The notes beneath the pieces were generated by a model. That model was not told where the DNA came from, did no database searches, and saw only the letters and a list, made by a program, of their open reading frames with translations. A stretch of DNA of 64,000 nt from Roseateles noduli. GTDB lineage: Bacteria > Pseudomonadota > Gammaproteobacteria > Burkholderiales > Burkholderiaceae_C. Position numbers and translations under genes: made by a program. The first letter of the stretch is position 1; every line of letters begins with the position of its first letter. Location of the stretch: assembly GCA_002205125.1 (NCBI GenBank), contig NIOE01000007.1:186001-250000 (forward strand). Direction: 5' to 3'. Below, piece by piece: positions 9,388 through 19,869 of the stretch.

Positions 9388-10567
9388 TGGCCCGCATCGA
9401 CCTGGACCTCGCCCACGCGTACCGGCCCGATCCGAAGGAGGACAGCGACTACGCGCTGCTGCCGCTCAAGATGAGCTTCGAGGACGGCGGCGCGTACGCG
9501 CTGCTCGGCCCGTCAGGCTGCGGCAAGACGACGCTGCTGAACATCGTCTCCGGCCTGTTGCGCCCCTCGCAGGGCAGCGTGCGCTTCGACGGCCGCGACG
9601 TGACCGCGCTGACGCCGCAGCAGCGCAACATCGCGCAGGTGTTCCAGTTCCCCGTCATCTACGACACGATGACGGTGGCCGAGAACCTCGCCTTCCCGCT
9701 GCGCAACCGCGGCGTGGCGGCCGACAAGATCAAGGCGCGCGTCGGCAGGATCGCCGAGATGCTCGAGTTGAACGGCCAACTGAACCAGCGCGCCTCGGGC
9801 CTGTCCGCCGACGCGAAGCAGAAGATCTCGCTCGGCCGTGGGCTGGTGCGCGAGGATGTCTCGGCCGTGCTCTTCGACGAGCCGCTGACCGTCATCGACC
9901 CGCATCTGAAGTGGCAGCTGCGCCGCAAGCTCAAGCAGATCCACAACGAGCTCAAGCTCACGCTGATCTACGTCACCCACGACCAGGTCGAGGCGCTGAC
10001 CTTCGCGGACCAGATCGTCGTCATGACGCGCGGCCGCGCGGTGCAGGTCGGCTCGGCGGGCGAGCTGTTCGAGCGCCCCAGCCACCGCTTCGTCGGCCAC
10101 TTCATCGGCTCGCCGGGGATGAACTTCCTGCCGGCGGCGCTGGAGGACGGCGGCGGACTGAGCGTCGCCGGGCAGCCGGTGGCCGGCTCGGTCGATCCGA
10201 TCACGGGCGCCTCGCTCTCGCGCGCCGAGCCCTTCATGGTGGGCATCCGGCCCGAGTACGTGGAGGTCGACGACGTCAGCGACGGCGTGCCGGCGCTGCC
10301 CGGCACGATCACGGGCGTGGTGAGCCAGGTCCAGGACATCGGCACCTACTGGCTGCTCACCGCGAAGGTCGGCCCGCACACGCTGAAGGCGCGTCTGTCC
10401 GCCCACGCGCAGCCGCCCGAGGCCGGCGCCACGGTGGCGCTGCGCGTGCTCAATGCCCACACCTGCTTCTACGGCGCGGACGAACGGCTGATCGCCGGCG
10501 CCACGCCGACGTCCGCGATGGCTGCGAACTTCGCGGCCTCCACCTCGGGTGCTCCGGAGGGCCTCGC

Positions 10568-10571
<4 letters not shown>
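9387..10571 (+). CDS. glpT: glycerol ABC importer ATPase 2 (GlpT-like, not the G3P antiporter)
   Basis: This 394-residue ABC ATPase has Walker A 'GPSGCGKT' (41-48), Walker B 'VLFDEP' (161-166), an intact switch histidine (H198 in 'YVTHDQVEA') and a C-terminal TOBE-like domain. The ABC signature is degenerate: 'LSADAKQK' (139-146) replaces LSGGQ. It overlaps the previous gene by one base and the following permease by four, so the operon is translationally coupled. The symbol follows the rhizobial glycerol transporter nomenclature and should not be confused with E. coli glpT. Confidence 0.92.
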
Positions 10572-11444
<873 letters not shown>

Positions 11445-11452
<8 letters not shown>

Positions 11453-12257
11453 ACGCCGATTCCGCAAGCGCACGATCTTCCTGATCGCGTACCTGCTCTT
11501 CGCGCTGCTGCCCATCTACTGGATGGTCAACATGAGCTTCAAGACCAACGAGGAGATCCTCTCCAGCTTCAGCCTCTGGCCGCAGCACTTCTCGCTGGCC
11601 AGCTACAAGACCATCTTCACCGACCCGTCCTGGTACAGCGGCTACATCAACAGCCTGATCTACGTCGGCATCAACTCGGTGATCTCGATCACCGTGGCGC
11701 TGCCGGCGGCGTATGCGTTCAGCCGCTACTCGTTCCTCGGCGACAAGCACGTCTTCTTCTGGCTGCTGACCAACCGCATGACGCCGCCCGCGGTGTTCCT
11801 GCTGCCCTTCTTCCAGCTCTACACGACGCTGGGGCTGATGGACACGCACATCGCGGTCGCGCTGGCGCATCTGCTGTTCAACGTGCCGCTGGCGGTGTGG
11901 ATCCTGGAAGGCTTCATGAGCGGCATCCCGCGCGAGATCGACGAGACCGCCTACATCGACGGCTACAGCTTCCCGCGCTTCTTCCTGACCGTGTTCCTGC
12001 CGCTGATCAAGGCGGGCGTGGGTGTGGCGGCGTTCTTCTGCTTCATGTTCAGCTGGGTGGAGCTGCTGCTGGCGCGCACGCTGACCAGCGTCAACGCCAA
12101 GCCCATCGTCGCGACGATGACGCGTACCGTCAGCGCTTCCGGCATGGATTGGGCGACGCTCGCCGCCGCCGGCACGCTCACCATCGTGCCGGGCGCGATC
12201 GTCATCTGGTTTGTCCGTCACTACATCGCGAAGGGTTTCGCGATGGGCCGCGTCTAA
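11445..12257 (+). CDS. glpQ: glycerol ABC importer permease 2 (GlpQ-like)
   Basis: This 270-residue MalG/UgpE-type permease has six predicted membrane helices and a clear coupling loop, 'IDETAYIDGYSFPRFFLTVFLPL' (residues about 165-187). The eight-base overlap with the first permease indicates coupled translation. A small membrane-protein gene follows 12 bases later. The name follows rhizobial glp nomenclature, not the E. coli phosphodiesterase glpQ. Confidence 0.92.
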
Positions 12258-12269
12258 GGGAGGTCCACG

Positions 12270-12578
12270 ATGTTCGATTGGATGGTGTGGACCACGCCGG
12301 TGGCCGTCTTCTTCAGCTGCGTGGTGCTGATGCTGGTCGGCATGACGGTGTGGGAGATCAAGTCGCCGACGACGCTGCGCAAGGGCTGGCTGCCGATGCG
12401 CACGACGCGCGGCGACCGGCTGTTCATCGGCCTGCTGACGGCCGCGTACATCAACCTGGCCTTCGTCGGCCTGGGCGCGAAGATGGCCGAGTGGTTCCAG
12501 CTCGAGGCCGAGCCCAGCGTGTGGATCAGCTTCGTCGCGTCGATGCTGGTGCTGGGGCTGATCCTGCGCAAGGGTTGA
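12270..12578 (+). CDS. DUF2160 small membrane protein of the glycerol transporter operon
   Basis: This 102-residue protein has three hydrophobic helices ('PVAVFFSCVVLMLVGMTVW', 'LFIGLLTAAYINLAFVGLG' and a C-terminal 'SFVASMLVLGLIL'). It is preceded by GGGAGG six to ten bases before the ATG. It matches the DUF2160 family, which occurs almost only between the permease and binding-protein genes of this glycerol ABC system. It may be an accessory subunit of the permease complex; no function has been demonstrated to my knowledge. Confidence 0.85.
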   Translation: MFDWMVWTTPVAVFFSCVVLMLVGMTVWEIKSPTTLRKGWLPMRTTRGDRLFIGLLTAAYINLAFVGLGAKMAEWFQLEAEPSVWISFVASMLVLGLILRKG

Positions 12579-12702
12579 TCGACCAGGTATTCGGGCAGTT
12601 GATCGAGTAGTTCAAGCTTCAAGGAATTCGGCTTTCCCGTTCCCCCGGAGCCGCGATTCGTCCTCAAGCAGGGGGGAGATTCGACAGACACAGGAGACAA
12701 GC

Positions 12703-14439
<1,737 letters not shown>

Positions 14440-14471
14440 GCGCCTGCCCCGTTCCGCCATCTCTCTCGACC

Positions 14472-14586
14472 CCCTCTCCCGCACTGCGGGAGAGGGCCGG
14501 GGTGAGGGTCGTGGAGCGTGCTGGGTGGGGGTTGTGTGTCCTGTCACCACCCTCACCCCAACCCTCTCCCGCAGTGCGGGAGAGGG
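14472..14586. repeat. inverted pair of REP-like palindromic elements
   Basis: Two copies of an imperfect palindromic unit face each other. Each contains the perfect stem CCCTCTCCCGC..GCGGGAGAGGG (14472-14496 and 14562-14586) plus a flanking arm of the CCCTCACCCC type. In the first copy the arm is on the 3' side as GGGGTGAGGG (14499-14508), and in the second it is on the 5' side (14550-14559). This head-to-head arrangement is typical of REP/BIME elements in proteobacteria. They lie right after the glycerol operon and may act as transcript-stabilising or terminating hairpins. Confidence 0.75.
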
Positions 14587-14655
14587 GGCAATGTGCGGGG
14601 CGCGCGCTTAAGACGCGCATAAGGTCCGGCCAGCGTTGCGTGCCACCATTCAGGC

Positions 14656-15132
14656 ATGTTCAAGTCGCTGATCGACCTCTTCGACACGCTGGCGCCGGAC
14701 GATGCGTTCCGCGGCTCGCGGGGCGGCACGCCGTCGCTGCCGCTGGCGGCCGCGGTGCTGCTGGTCGAGGTGATGCGCGCGGACGCGGATTCCTCCGGCG
14801 TCGAGCGCGCCGCGGTGCGCAAGGCGCTGACGTCGCTGTTCGCGATGGCCGATGACGAGGCCGACGCGTTGACCGCGCAAGCCGAACGCACCGCCCGCAC
14901 GGCGTCCGACCTGTTCGCCTTCACCTCGCCGGTCGACGAGCGCTGGGACATGGCCACCAAGCTGCGCCTGATCGAACTGATGTGGGGCGTGGCCTATGCC
15001 GACGGGTCGCTCGGCGACATCGAACGCCACATGATGCTGCGCATCGCCGATCTGCTGCACATCCCGCAGGGCGCCTGCTATCACGCGCGGATCCGCGCGA
15101 AGGCGGCCGCCGGCCTCGGCGACGAAGACTGA
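14656..15132 (+). CDS. TerB-family protein
   Basis: This 158-residue all-helical protein matches the TerB (tellurite resistance B-like) domain. It shows the acidic metal-binding pattern 'EVMRADADSSGVERAAVRKAL' near residues 37-57 and the second repeat 'LMWGVAYADGSLGDIERHMM' near 109-128. No other ter gene is nearby, so it is not evidence of tellurite resistance; stand-alone TerB proteins are common and uncharacterised. The start has only a weak ribosome-binding site. A bidirectional terminator follows. Confidence 0.82.
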   Translation: MFKSLIDLFDTLAPDDAFRGSRGGTPSLPLAAAVLLVEVMRADADSSGVERAAVRKALTSLFAMADDEADALTAQAERTARTASDLFAFTSPVDERWDMATKLRLIELMWGVAYADGSLGDIERHMMLRIADLLHIPQGACYHARIRAKAAAGLGDED

Positions 15133-15197
15133 CCAGCCACGGCGGTCGCCGCGTCCTTCACCGCGCACCCACCCGAACCGGAACGACCGGAAACGCA

Positions 15198-15225
15198 AAG
15201 GCCCTCTGACGAGGGCCTTCTTCAT
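15198..15225. terminator. bidirectional intrinsic terminator
   Basis: A perfect hairpin AAGGCCCTC-TGAC-GAGGGCCTT (15198-15219) with a short T-rich flank (TTCTTC) lies between the convergent TerB-like gene and the RDD/ClpP-like gene. Confidence 0.75.
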
Positions 15226-15259
15226 GGGTCTTGCGTCGACCGCTCGCGCGGTCCCTGGC

Positions 15260-17236
15260 TCAGCGCACGTTCTGGAACACCACCCGCTCCGCCAGTTCGC
15301 GCGGCGCGGTCGCCGAACTGCGCTGGATCTGGTTGAGCACCTGGCTGGCGCGTTCGCAGGTGATGGGCGCCGCACCGGCGTTGCCGTCGGTCCACAGCTT
15401 GGAGAAAGCGCCCGAGGCGGTGGCGCCGACGGTGCGGGACACCACTTCCAGTTCCAGCGCGGTCGGCTGCGGCGCACGGATGCGTGTCGGCGTGCTTTCG
15501 CTGGCGGCGTCCGTCAGCCAACGCGCTTCCAGCGCCATCGCTTCCTCCGGCAGCAGGCGACGCGGCACGGGCGAGCCGGACAGCCACGACTGGCAGGTCT
15601 CGGCGCCCAGGGCCTGGGCGGCGGTCAGCTGGGCGCGCACGACCTGCAGGTAGCGTCGGCGCAGGTCGCGTGATCCGCTGAGCAGCATGTCGCGCACGTT
15701 GGGCGCCAGCGCGCCCTGGGCGGCGATCTGGGCGCCTGCGTCGGCATGCTCGGAGCCGGCCAGCGCCACATGCGCCGCGCGCATGCGGCCGGCCGCGTCG
15801 TCGATCAGGCCGGGGAAGCGCTGGTCGAGGGTGAACCAGGCCTCGCTGGCGCGCAGCGCGTTGACGTAGTCGCTCAGCGGCGCGTACTGGCCGGGCTCGT
15901 CGCCGTCAGGCAGCGCGACGTCCAGCGTCTTGGGCGGCGGCTGGATCAAGGAATGACGCACCAGCTCGGCCGGCGGCGGGTACCACATCGTGCGCGACGG
16001 CGTGCTGAGCGTCTTCTCGATGAACTCCTCGGGCAGCGACATGCGGCGGTAGGTCCGGGCGAGTTCCTGGTTGGCGATCTCGTCGAAGGCCGGGTTGAAG
16101 GTGCCGCTGGTGGCGCGGTGGAAGCCGAGCTGCGCGCCGGGCATCAGCTGGCGCTTGTTGCCGGCCAGGAAGACCAGCGTGCAGGCGCTTTCGCAGTTGC
16201 CGATCGCGCGCGTGCCGACGCCGCGGTCGCGGATCAGCTTGACCATGCGCTCGGCCTCGGTGACGCGGCCGCCGGGGGAGGCGACCTCCAGCAGGCGCAC
16301 GGTGGGGGAGGCGTCGAACAGGCTGCTCAGCCGACCGGCGTCGCCGGCGCCGATCGGGCCGTTCAGCTGCATCGTGCGGCCGTCGGCGCTGACCACCAGG
16401 CGCACGTTGCCGATCGGGTCGATGCCGCGGGCGAGCTTCCACAGCTCGGGCAGTTCCCCGAACACGCCGAAGGCCAGCGAGAACGCGATCTGCAGGAACG
16501 AGCCCAGCAGCGACAGGCGCGCGAGGCCGGAGATCAGGTAGGACCCGCCGGCGTCGACGTAGCCGCGCACCGCGCGCCAGGTGCCGACGGCGCTCCAGAT
16601 CTCGACCATGATCAGCAGCGGCCAGACGATCAGCAGCGCGATCGCGACGCCCTGCAGGCCGTCGCTCTTCGTGGCGAGCCAGGCGACCAGGCCCTGCACG
16701 CCGGCGGCCAGGGGCCAGGTCAGGAGGACGTGGTTGATCCAGAAGCTCTGGGCCAGGCTCTGCTCGCCGCGCCAGTGGCTGGCGATGTAGCCGATGAGGA
16801 TGCCTTCGCCGTCGGCCGGGGCCGGGCGGCTGCGCTCGACGGCGGTGCGGGACAGGCGGTCGTGCCAGGTGCGACCTTCGGCGTCGACGCGGGCCCACAG
16901 GAAACCGGCGAACAGCGGGATGGCGGAGAGCAGGTAGCCGACCCAGCGGATGAGAGCCTGCACGGGCGACGGGCGCGCGCCGCTGCGGGCGTCCACGACC
17001 TTGATGCCGGCCACGAGCTTGCCGGGCGTGGCGCCCTGCCAGCTCCAGAACACGACGCAGACGATCAGCGGCAGCAGCCAGTTGATGGCGATGGTGCCGG
17101 GGCGCAGGTCATTCCACTTCGACACCGGGTCGCCGTACACGGCCCACATCAGCAGCGTGCTCGCGGCGACCATCAAGACGCCGTCGATGAACAGGGCCAG
17201 GGCGCGGGGCGCCAGGCCGACGGATTGGTTCGACAT
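15260..17236 (-). CDS. RDD-domain membrane protein fused to a ClpP/SppA-like serine protease domain
   Basis: This 658-residue protein has an unusual architecture. Residues 1-135 form an RDD domain (first helix 'PRALALFIDGVLMV', 'GATPGKLVAGIKVVDA', 'GRTWHDRLSRTAV'). Further transmembrane helices lie at about 165-260. A Clp-crotonase fold domain spans about 275-440, with 'VASPGGRVTEAERMVKLIRDRG' (the oxyanion-loop pattern of ClpP/SppA enzymes), a candidate nucleophile S350 in 'NCESACTLVFLAG' and a candidate histidine H373 in 'LGFHRATSG'. The C-terminal 200 residues are unassigned. It is probably an inner-membrane peptidase; substrate unknown. A terminator separates it from the convergent TerB gene. 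Confidence 0.75.
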   Translation of the reverse strand: MSNQSVGLAPRALALFIDGVLMVAASTLLMWAVYGDPVSKWNDLRPGTIAINWLLPLIVCVVFWSWQGATPGKLVAGIKVVDARSGARPSPVQALIRWVGYLLSAIPLFAGFLWARVDAEGRTWHDRLSRTAVERSRPAPADGEGILIGYIASHWRGEQSLAQSFWINHVLLTWPLAAGVQGLVAWLATKSDGLQGVAIALLIVWPLLIMVEIWSAVGTWRAVRGYVDAGGSYLISGLARLSLLGSFLQIAFSLAFGVFGELPELWKLARGIDPIGNVRLVVSADGRTMQLNGPIGAGDAGRLSSLFDASPTVRLLEVASPGGRVTEAERMVKLIRDRGVGTRAIGNCESACTLVFLAGNKRQLMPGAQLGFHRATSGTFNPAFDEIANQELARTYRRMSLPEEFIEKTLSTPSRTMWYPPPAELVRHSLIQPPPKTLDVALPDGDEPGQYAPLSDYVNALRASEAWFTLDQRFPGLIDDAAGRMRAAHVALAGSEHADAGAQIAAQGALAPNVRDMLLSGSRDLRRRYLQVVRAQLTAAQALGAETCQSWLSGSPVPRRLLPEEAMALEARWLTDAASESTPTRIRAPQPTALELEVVSRTVGATASGAFSKLWTDGNAGAAPITCERASQVLNQIQRSSATAPRELAERVVFQNVR

Positions 17237-17298
17237 CCTCTTTCTCTCCCTCTGGGTCGGAAGTGTAAAGAGGGCGTGTCAGGCGCTACACGTCGGTT

Positions 17299-17844
17299 CT
17301 AAGACAGCGTCGGAGCTGTATTGATTTCGTCACAGGGGAGCGTGGGGGCCTCCCCCTTTGGGAGGAGAGCGGGCTGACGCCGATGTCGTGGAGACGAGTC
17401 CTCCAGCATGGCGAGGGCGACGGCGGGGCGCACGATGGGATCGAACCTGAATCGGCCCAGATTCAGCAGGTGAGCGTCGCCGGTCACGATCAGATGGGCT
17501 TGACCGGCGAAAGCCGTCGCCAGGACGACGTCGTCGTCGGGATCCTCATGCACCGTGGGCGGGATGTCCGTGGGTGCGACCAGCGAGACTCTCCGGGCGT
17601 AGTCCGCGACCAACTCTTCCGGACTGATTGACTTCAGCTGGAGCCGCCTCGAGAACTTGCGTCGGCCGACGACATCCTGCAATTCCGCCAGCAGCGCCGT
17701 GCTGCACACGAGCTGGACATGCAAGGAGCCGTTGCCGGCAAGATTGATGAGGCGCGCCGTGGCGCCCTCCCACATGAGGCCCGAGGCAACGACATTCGTG
17801 TCAAGCACGAGACGAACAGCGGCTTTGTGCTCGGACCACATCAA
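17299..17844 (-). CDS. PIN-domain toxin (COG1569-like)
   Basis: This 181-residue PIN-domain protein has the first acidic strand 'RLVLDTNVVASGLMW' (D15), a central 'STALLAELQDVVGRRKF' segment, 'DPDDDVVLATAFAGQAHLIVTGDAHLL' carrying the remaining catalytic aspartates, and a proline-rich tail of about 30 residues beyond the usual end. The ATG at 17844 is preceded by AGGTGG six bases upstream but makes the gene overlap its upstream partner by 44 bases. An alternative GTG at 17808 would begin just before the conserved 'LDTN'. It probably forms a type II toxin-antitoxin pair with that partner. Confidence 0.8.
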   Translation of the reverse strand: MMWSEHKAAVRLVLDTNVVASGLMWEGATARLINLAGNGSLHVQLVCSTALLAELQDVVGRRKFSRRLQLKSISPEELVADYARRVSLVAPTDIPPTVHEDPDDDVVLATAFAGQAHLIVTGDAHLLNLGRFRFDPIVRPAVALAMLEDSSPRHRRQPALLPKGEAPTLPCDEINTAPTLS

Positions 17845-18028
17845 CGTCCACCTGAATCTCCTGCATGACGAGCTCCTCGAGGGATTCTTCTTCCCTCAAG
17901 AAGGCCTGGAGGTCCTCGACGTTGAGTTGTCTGCGAAACATGGATTCGATCCTGTCCGGGGCGAACAGGCCAGCGCGCGCTGCTTCGTGCGCGAGCTGGG
18001 GCGGCAATTGGATCTCGATGGCGGTCAT
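17801..18028 (-). CDS. putative antitoxin partner of the PIN toxin
   Basis: This 75-residue protein starts with 'MTAIEIQLPPQLAHEAARAGLF', a beta-strand followed by helices as in many VapB-like antitoxins. An acidic helix follows ('LQAFLREEESLEELV') and could occupy the toxin active site. AAAGGA lies 11 bases upstream of the ATG. The 3' end overlaps the PIN gene. I cannot assign it to a named antitoxin family; the role is inferred from position, size and composition. Confidence 0.65.
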   Translation of the reverse strand: MTAIEIQLPPQLAHEAARAGLFAPDRIESMFRRQLNVEDLQAFLREEESLEELVMQEIQVDVDVVRAQSRCSSRA

Positions 18029-18183
18029 GGGGAAAAGGTCCTTTCTCGCTGGCCCGGGAATGAGCGTTGCGAAAGACCATCGTCCCCAAGACGGAAGCGC
18101 TGTTCAATGACCCGTTCTTGGGCTCCACCAGTCTGAACCTGCGAGGTTGTCGGACAGGCGCGACAGTGCAACGGCAGGCCGCC

Positions 18184-18708
18184 TCAGTCGTCCCACAGGA
18201 AGCGCCGGTCCGGATAGACCACGCTCTGCGAGGTGCGCACCACCACGCCGTTCTTGAAGTGGACGTTGAATCGCAGCAGGTAGCCGTTCATCTCCGGCGG
18301 GATGTTCCAGTCCCAGACGTCCTCGCCGCTGAGCTTGAAGAACACGCGCTTCCGATCCTGACCGAGGATCCGCGTGACCTGCTCGGGCGTGAGGCCCGGC
18401 ACGATGCGCGCGCGGCTGGCGGCGGACAGGCCGTCCGTCACCTGCACCAGGCGCCCCTGCGCATCCACGCGGACCATGTAGCAGGTCTGACCGAAGGGCT
18501 GCGTCGCGTACTCCAGCGTCTGGCCGCCGTCGGCTTCCGGCCAGATGCGCGTCGGCGGGCCGTAGTACTGCTGCACCTCGGCGGCGGTCGTGGTGCCGGG
18601 GCGCATGCGTTCGTCCTTCACCGGCGTGGCGCAGCCGGCCAGGGCGACCGCGGCCACCACCGCCACCGTCGTCGCGCCCAGCGGGCCCAGGCTCGTCCAT
18701 TCGCGCAT
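18184..18708 (-). CDS. BamE/SmpA-like lipoprotein
   Basis: This 174-residue lipoprotein has signal peptide and lipobox 'VALAGC' (cysteine near residue 26), so it is probably anchored in the envelope. The mature part resembles the SmpA/OmlA (BamE-like) fold: 'AAEVQQYYGPPTRIWPEADGGQTLEYATQPFGQ' then 'GLTPEQVTRILGQDRKRVFFKLSGEDVWDWNI', i.e. two helix-strand repeats of the 'evl..lG.P' type. It is not the main BamE, being longer with a divergent repeat. The start was set at the ATG giving the complete signal peptide. It is divergent from the gene at 18772. Confidence 0.7.
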   Translation of the reverse strand: MREWTSLGPLGATTVAVVAAVALAGCATPVKDERMRPGTTTAAEVQQYYGPPTRIWPEADGGQTLEYATQPFGQTCYMVRVDAQGRLVQVTDGLSAASRARIVPGLTPEQVTRILGQDRKRVFFKLSGEDVWDWNIPPEMNGYLLRFNVHFKNGVVVRTSQSVVYPDRRFLWDD

Positions 18709-18771
18709 CGTGCTCTCCAGCAAGGGGGAACGACCATTGTGCGGCGATCCCGCCGACGCACAATCTGCCCC

Positions 18772-19428
18772 ATGTCGAGACCGCACACCCGGAAGGCGTT
18801 TCTGAAAACAGCGCTCCTCGCCGCTGGCCTTGTGGCCGTGGCGGCGTCGTCCGTGCGGGCGCAAGGGCAGACCGCGCCGCCCGCCGGCGCGCCGGCATCG
18901 GCATCGACTCCCGGCGCTCCGGTTGCCGCCGCGACCGCCAACGGCGCGCCGTGCGTGCTGCTGTTCGGCCAGGGCCGCAACTTCGATCCCGACCAGCCCG
19001 GCGCCAACCGTCGCTGGGACGAGGCCAACAGCGCCTTCAACCTCGCGGCGCGCGAGCCGCTCGTGGCCGCCGGTCTGCCGGTGATCAACGTGGTGCTGCC
19101 GGTGTCCGCGACCGACGTGCCGCGCAACCTGCAGGGCCTGCTGGCGGAAGTGCAGCGGCGCGGCTGCACGCGCGTGCTGGAGACGGCCCTCTTCGCCGAC
19201 GCGGCGCAGGGGCTGGTGATCGCGCGGCTGCGCGTCTATCCGGTGCTGGGGATGCTCGGGCCGCAGGCGGCCGGCAGTCAGCCGCGGATCGGCACGGTGG
19301 CCTACACGCAGCAGCAGGAATACGCGCTCGACGCGCGCGTGATGGATCGGGTGAACCCGTCCCGGCTGGGACGGGTCATGGCGGAGGAGGCTCTCCCGAG
19401 CCTCTCGCCTCGCGTCGCGCAGCCCTGA
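18772..19428 (+). CDS. hypothetical secreted protein
   Basis: This 218-residue protein has an N-terminal signal ('RKAFLKTALLAAGLVAVAASSVRAQ', cleavage near residue 30) and an Ala/Pro/Ser linker to about residue 55. An alpha/beta-like domain without a family I recognise follows ('CVLLFGQGRNFDPDQPGANRRWDEAN', 'GCTRVLETALFAD', 'RLRVYPVLGMLG'). It is probably periplasmic. It diverges from the BamE-like lipoprotein gene with 63 bases between the starts. No partner suggests its function. Confidence 0.65.
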   Translation: MSRPHTRKAFLKTALLAAGLVAVAASSVRAQGQTAPPAGAPASASTPGAPVAAATANGAPCVLLFGQGRNFDPDQPGANRRWDEANSAFNLAAREPLVAAGLPVINVVLPVSATDVPRNLQGLLAEVQRRGCTRVLETALFADAAQGLVIARLRVYPVLGMLGPQAAGSQPRIGTVAYTQQQEYALDARVMDRVNPSRLGRVMAEEALPSLSPRVAQP

Positions 19429-19446
19429 CGGACCGCACGAAACATC

Positions 19447-19839
19447 TCACATCGGCGGGACCGACGCGTCGTTGATCACCTGCGGATCAGAGCTCGGGTA
19501 CAGGTTCTGCACCGACCCCGGCGTCGAGAACAGCAGCACCACGCCCTTGGTGATGACGTTGTCGGTCGGCATCGTCAGCGACACCTCGTTCTCGTCATTG
19601 GCCGGCGAGAAGTTGCTGGCATTCATGCCCGGCGCGGAGCCGATGGTCTTGAAGGTCGCCCCGATTAGCAGCAGGCTGGTGGTGTCGGCCTGGCCGAACA
19701 CGCATTCGCCCGACGTCCTGGGGATGTGGATCTCGGAGCCCGGGATCTCGTGCTGGGCTTCCCGATCGGTGAAGTACTTGCAGTCGGCGAAATTGCCGTC
19801 TGCGCTGATGTTCGCCTCGACGTACACGGTGTAGGACAT
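19447..19839 (-). CDS. hypothetical protein downstream of the Ser/Thr kinase
   Basis: This 130-residue, acidic, strand-rich protein has no signal peptide and no family that I recognise. It has an excellent ribosome-binding site (AAGGAGAGG, five bases from ATG), and its start is 30 bases after the kinase stop, so it belongs to the sigma-kinase operon. Codon third positions are less GC-biased than in the neighbouring genes (many A/T-ending codons around 19600-19720). A structural, effector or kinase-substrate role is possible. Confidence 0.7.
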   Translation of the reverse strand: MSYTVYVEANISADGNFADCKYFTDREAQHEIPGSEIHIPRTSGECVFGQADTTSLLLIGATFKTIGSAPGMNASNFSPANDENEVSLTMPTDNVITKGVVLLFSTPGSVQNLYPSSDPQVINDASVPPM

Positions 19840-19869
19840 TGTTCCTCTCCTTGGGTTGCTGTAAGCGGG

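Noticed and set aside
14656-15132. Tellurite resistance function for the TerB-like protein
   Set aside because: No other ter genes are nearby and TerB domains occur widely outside tellurite operons.
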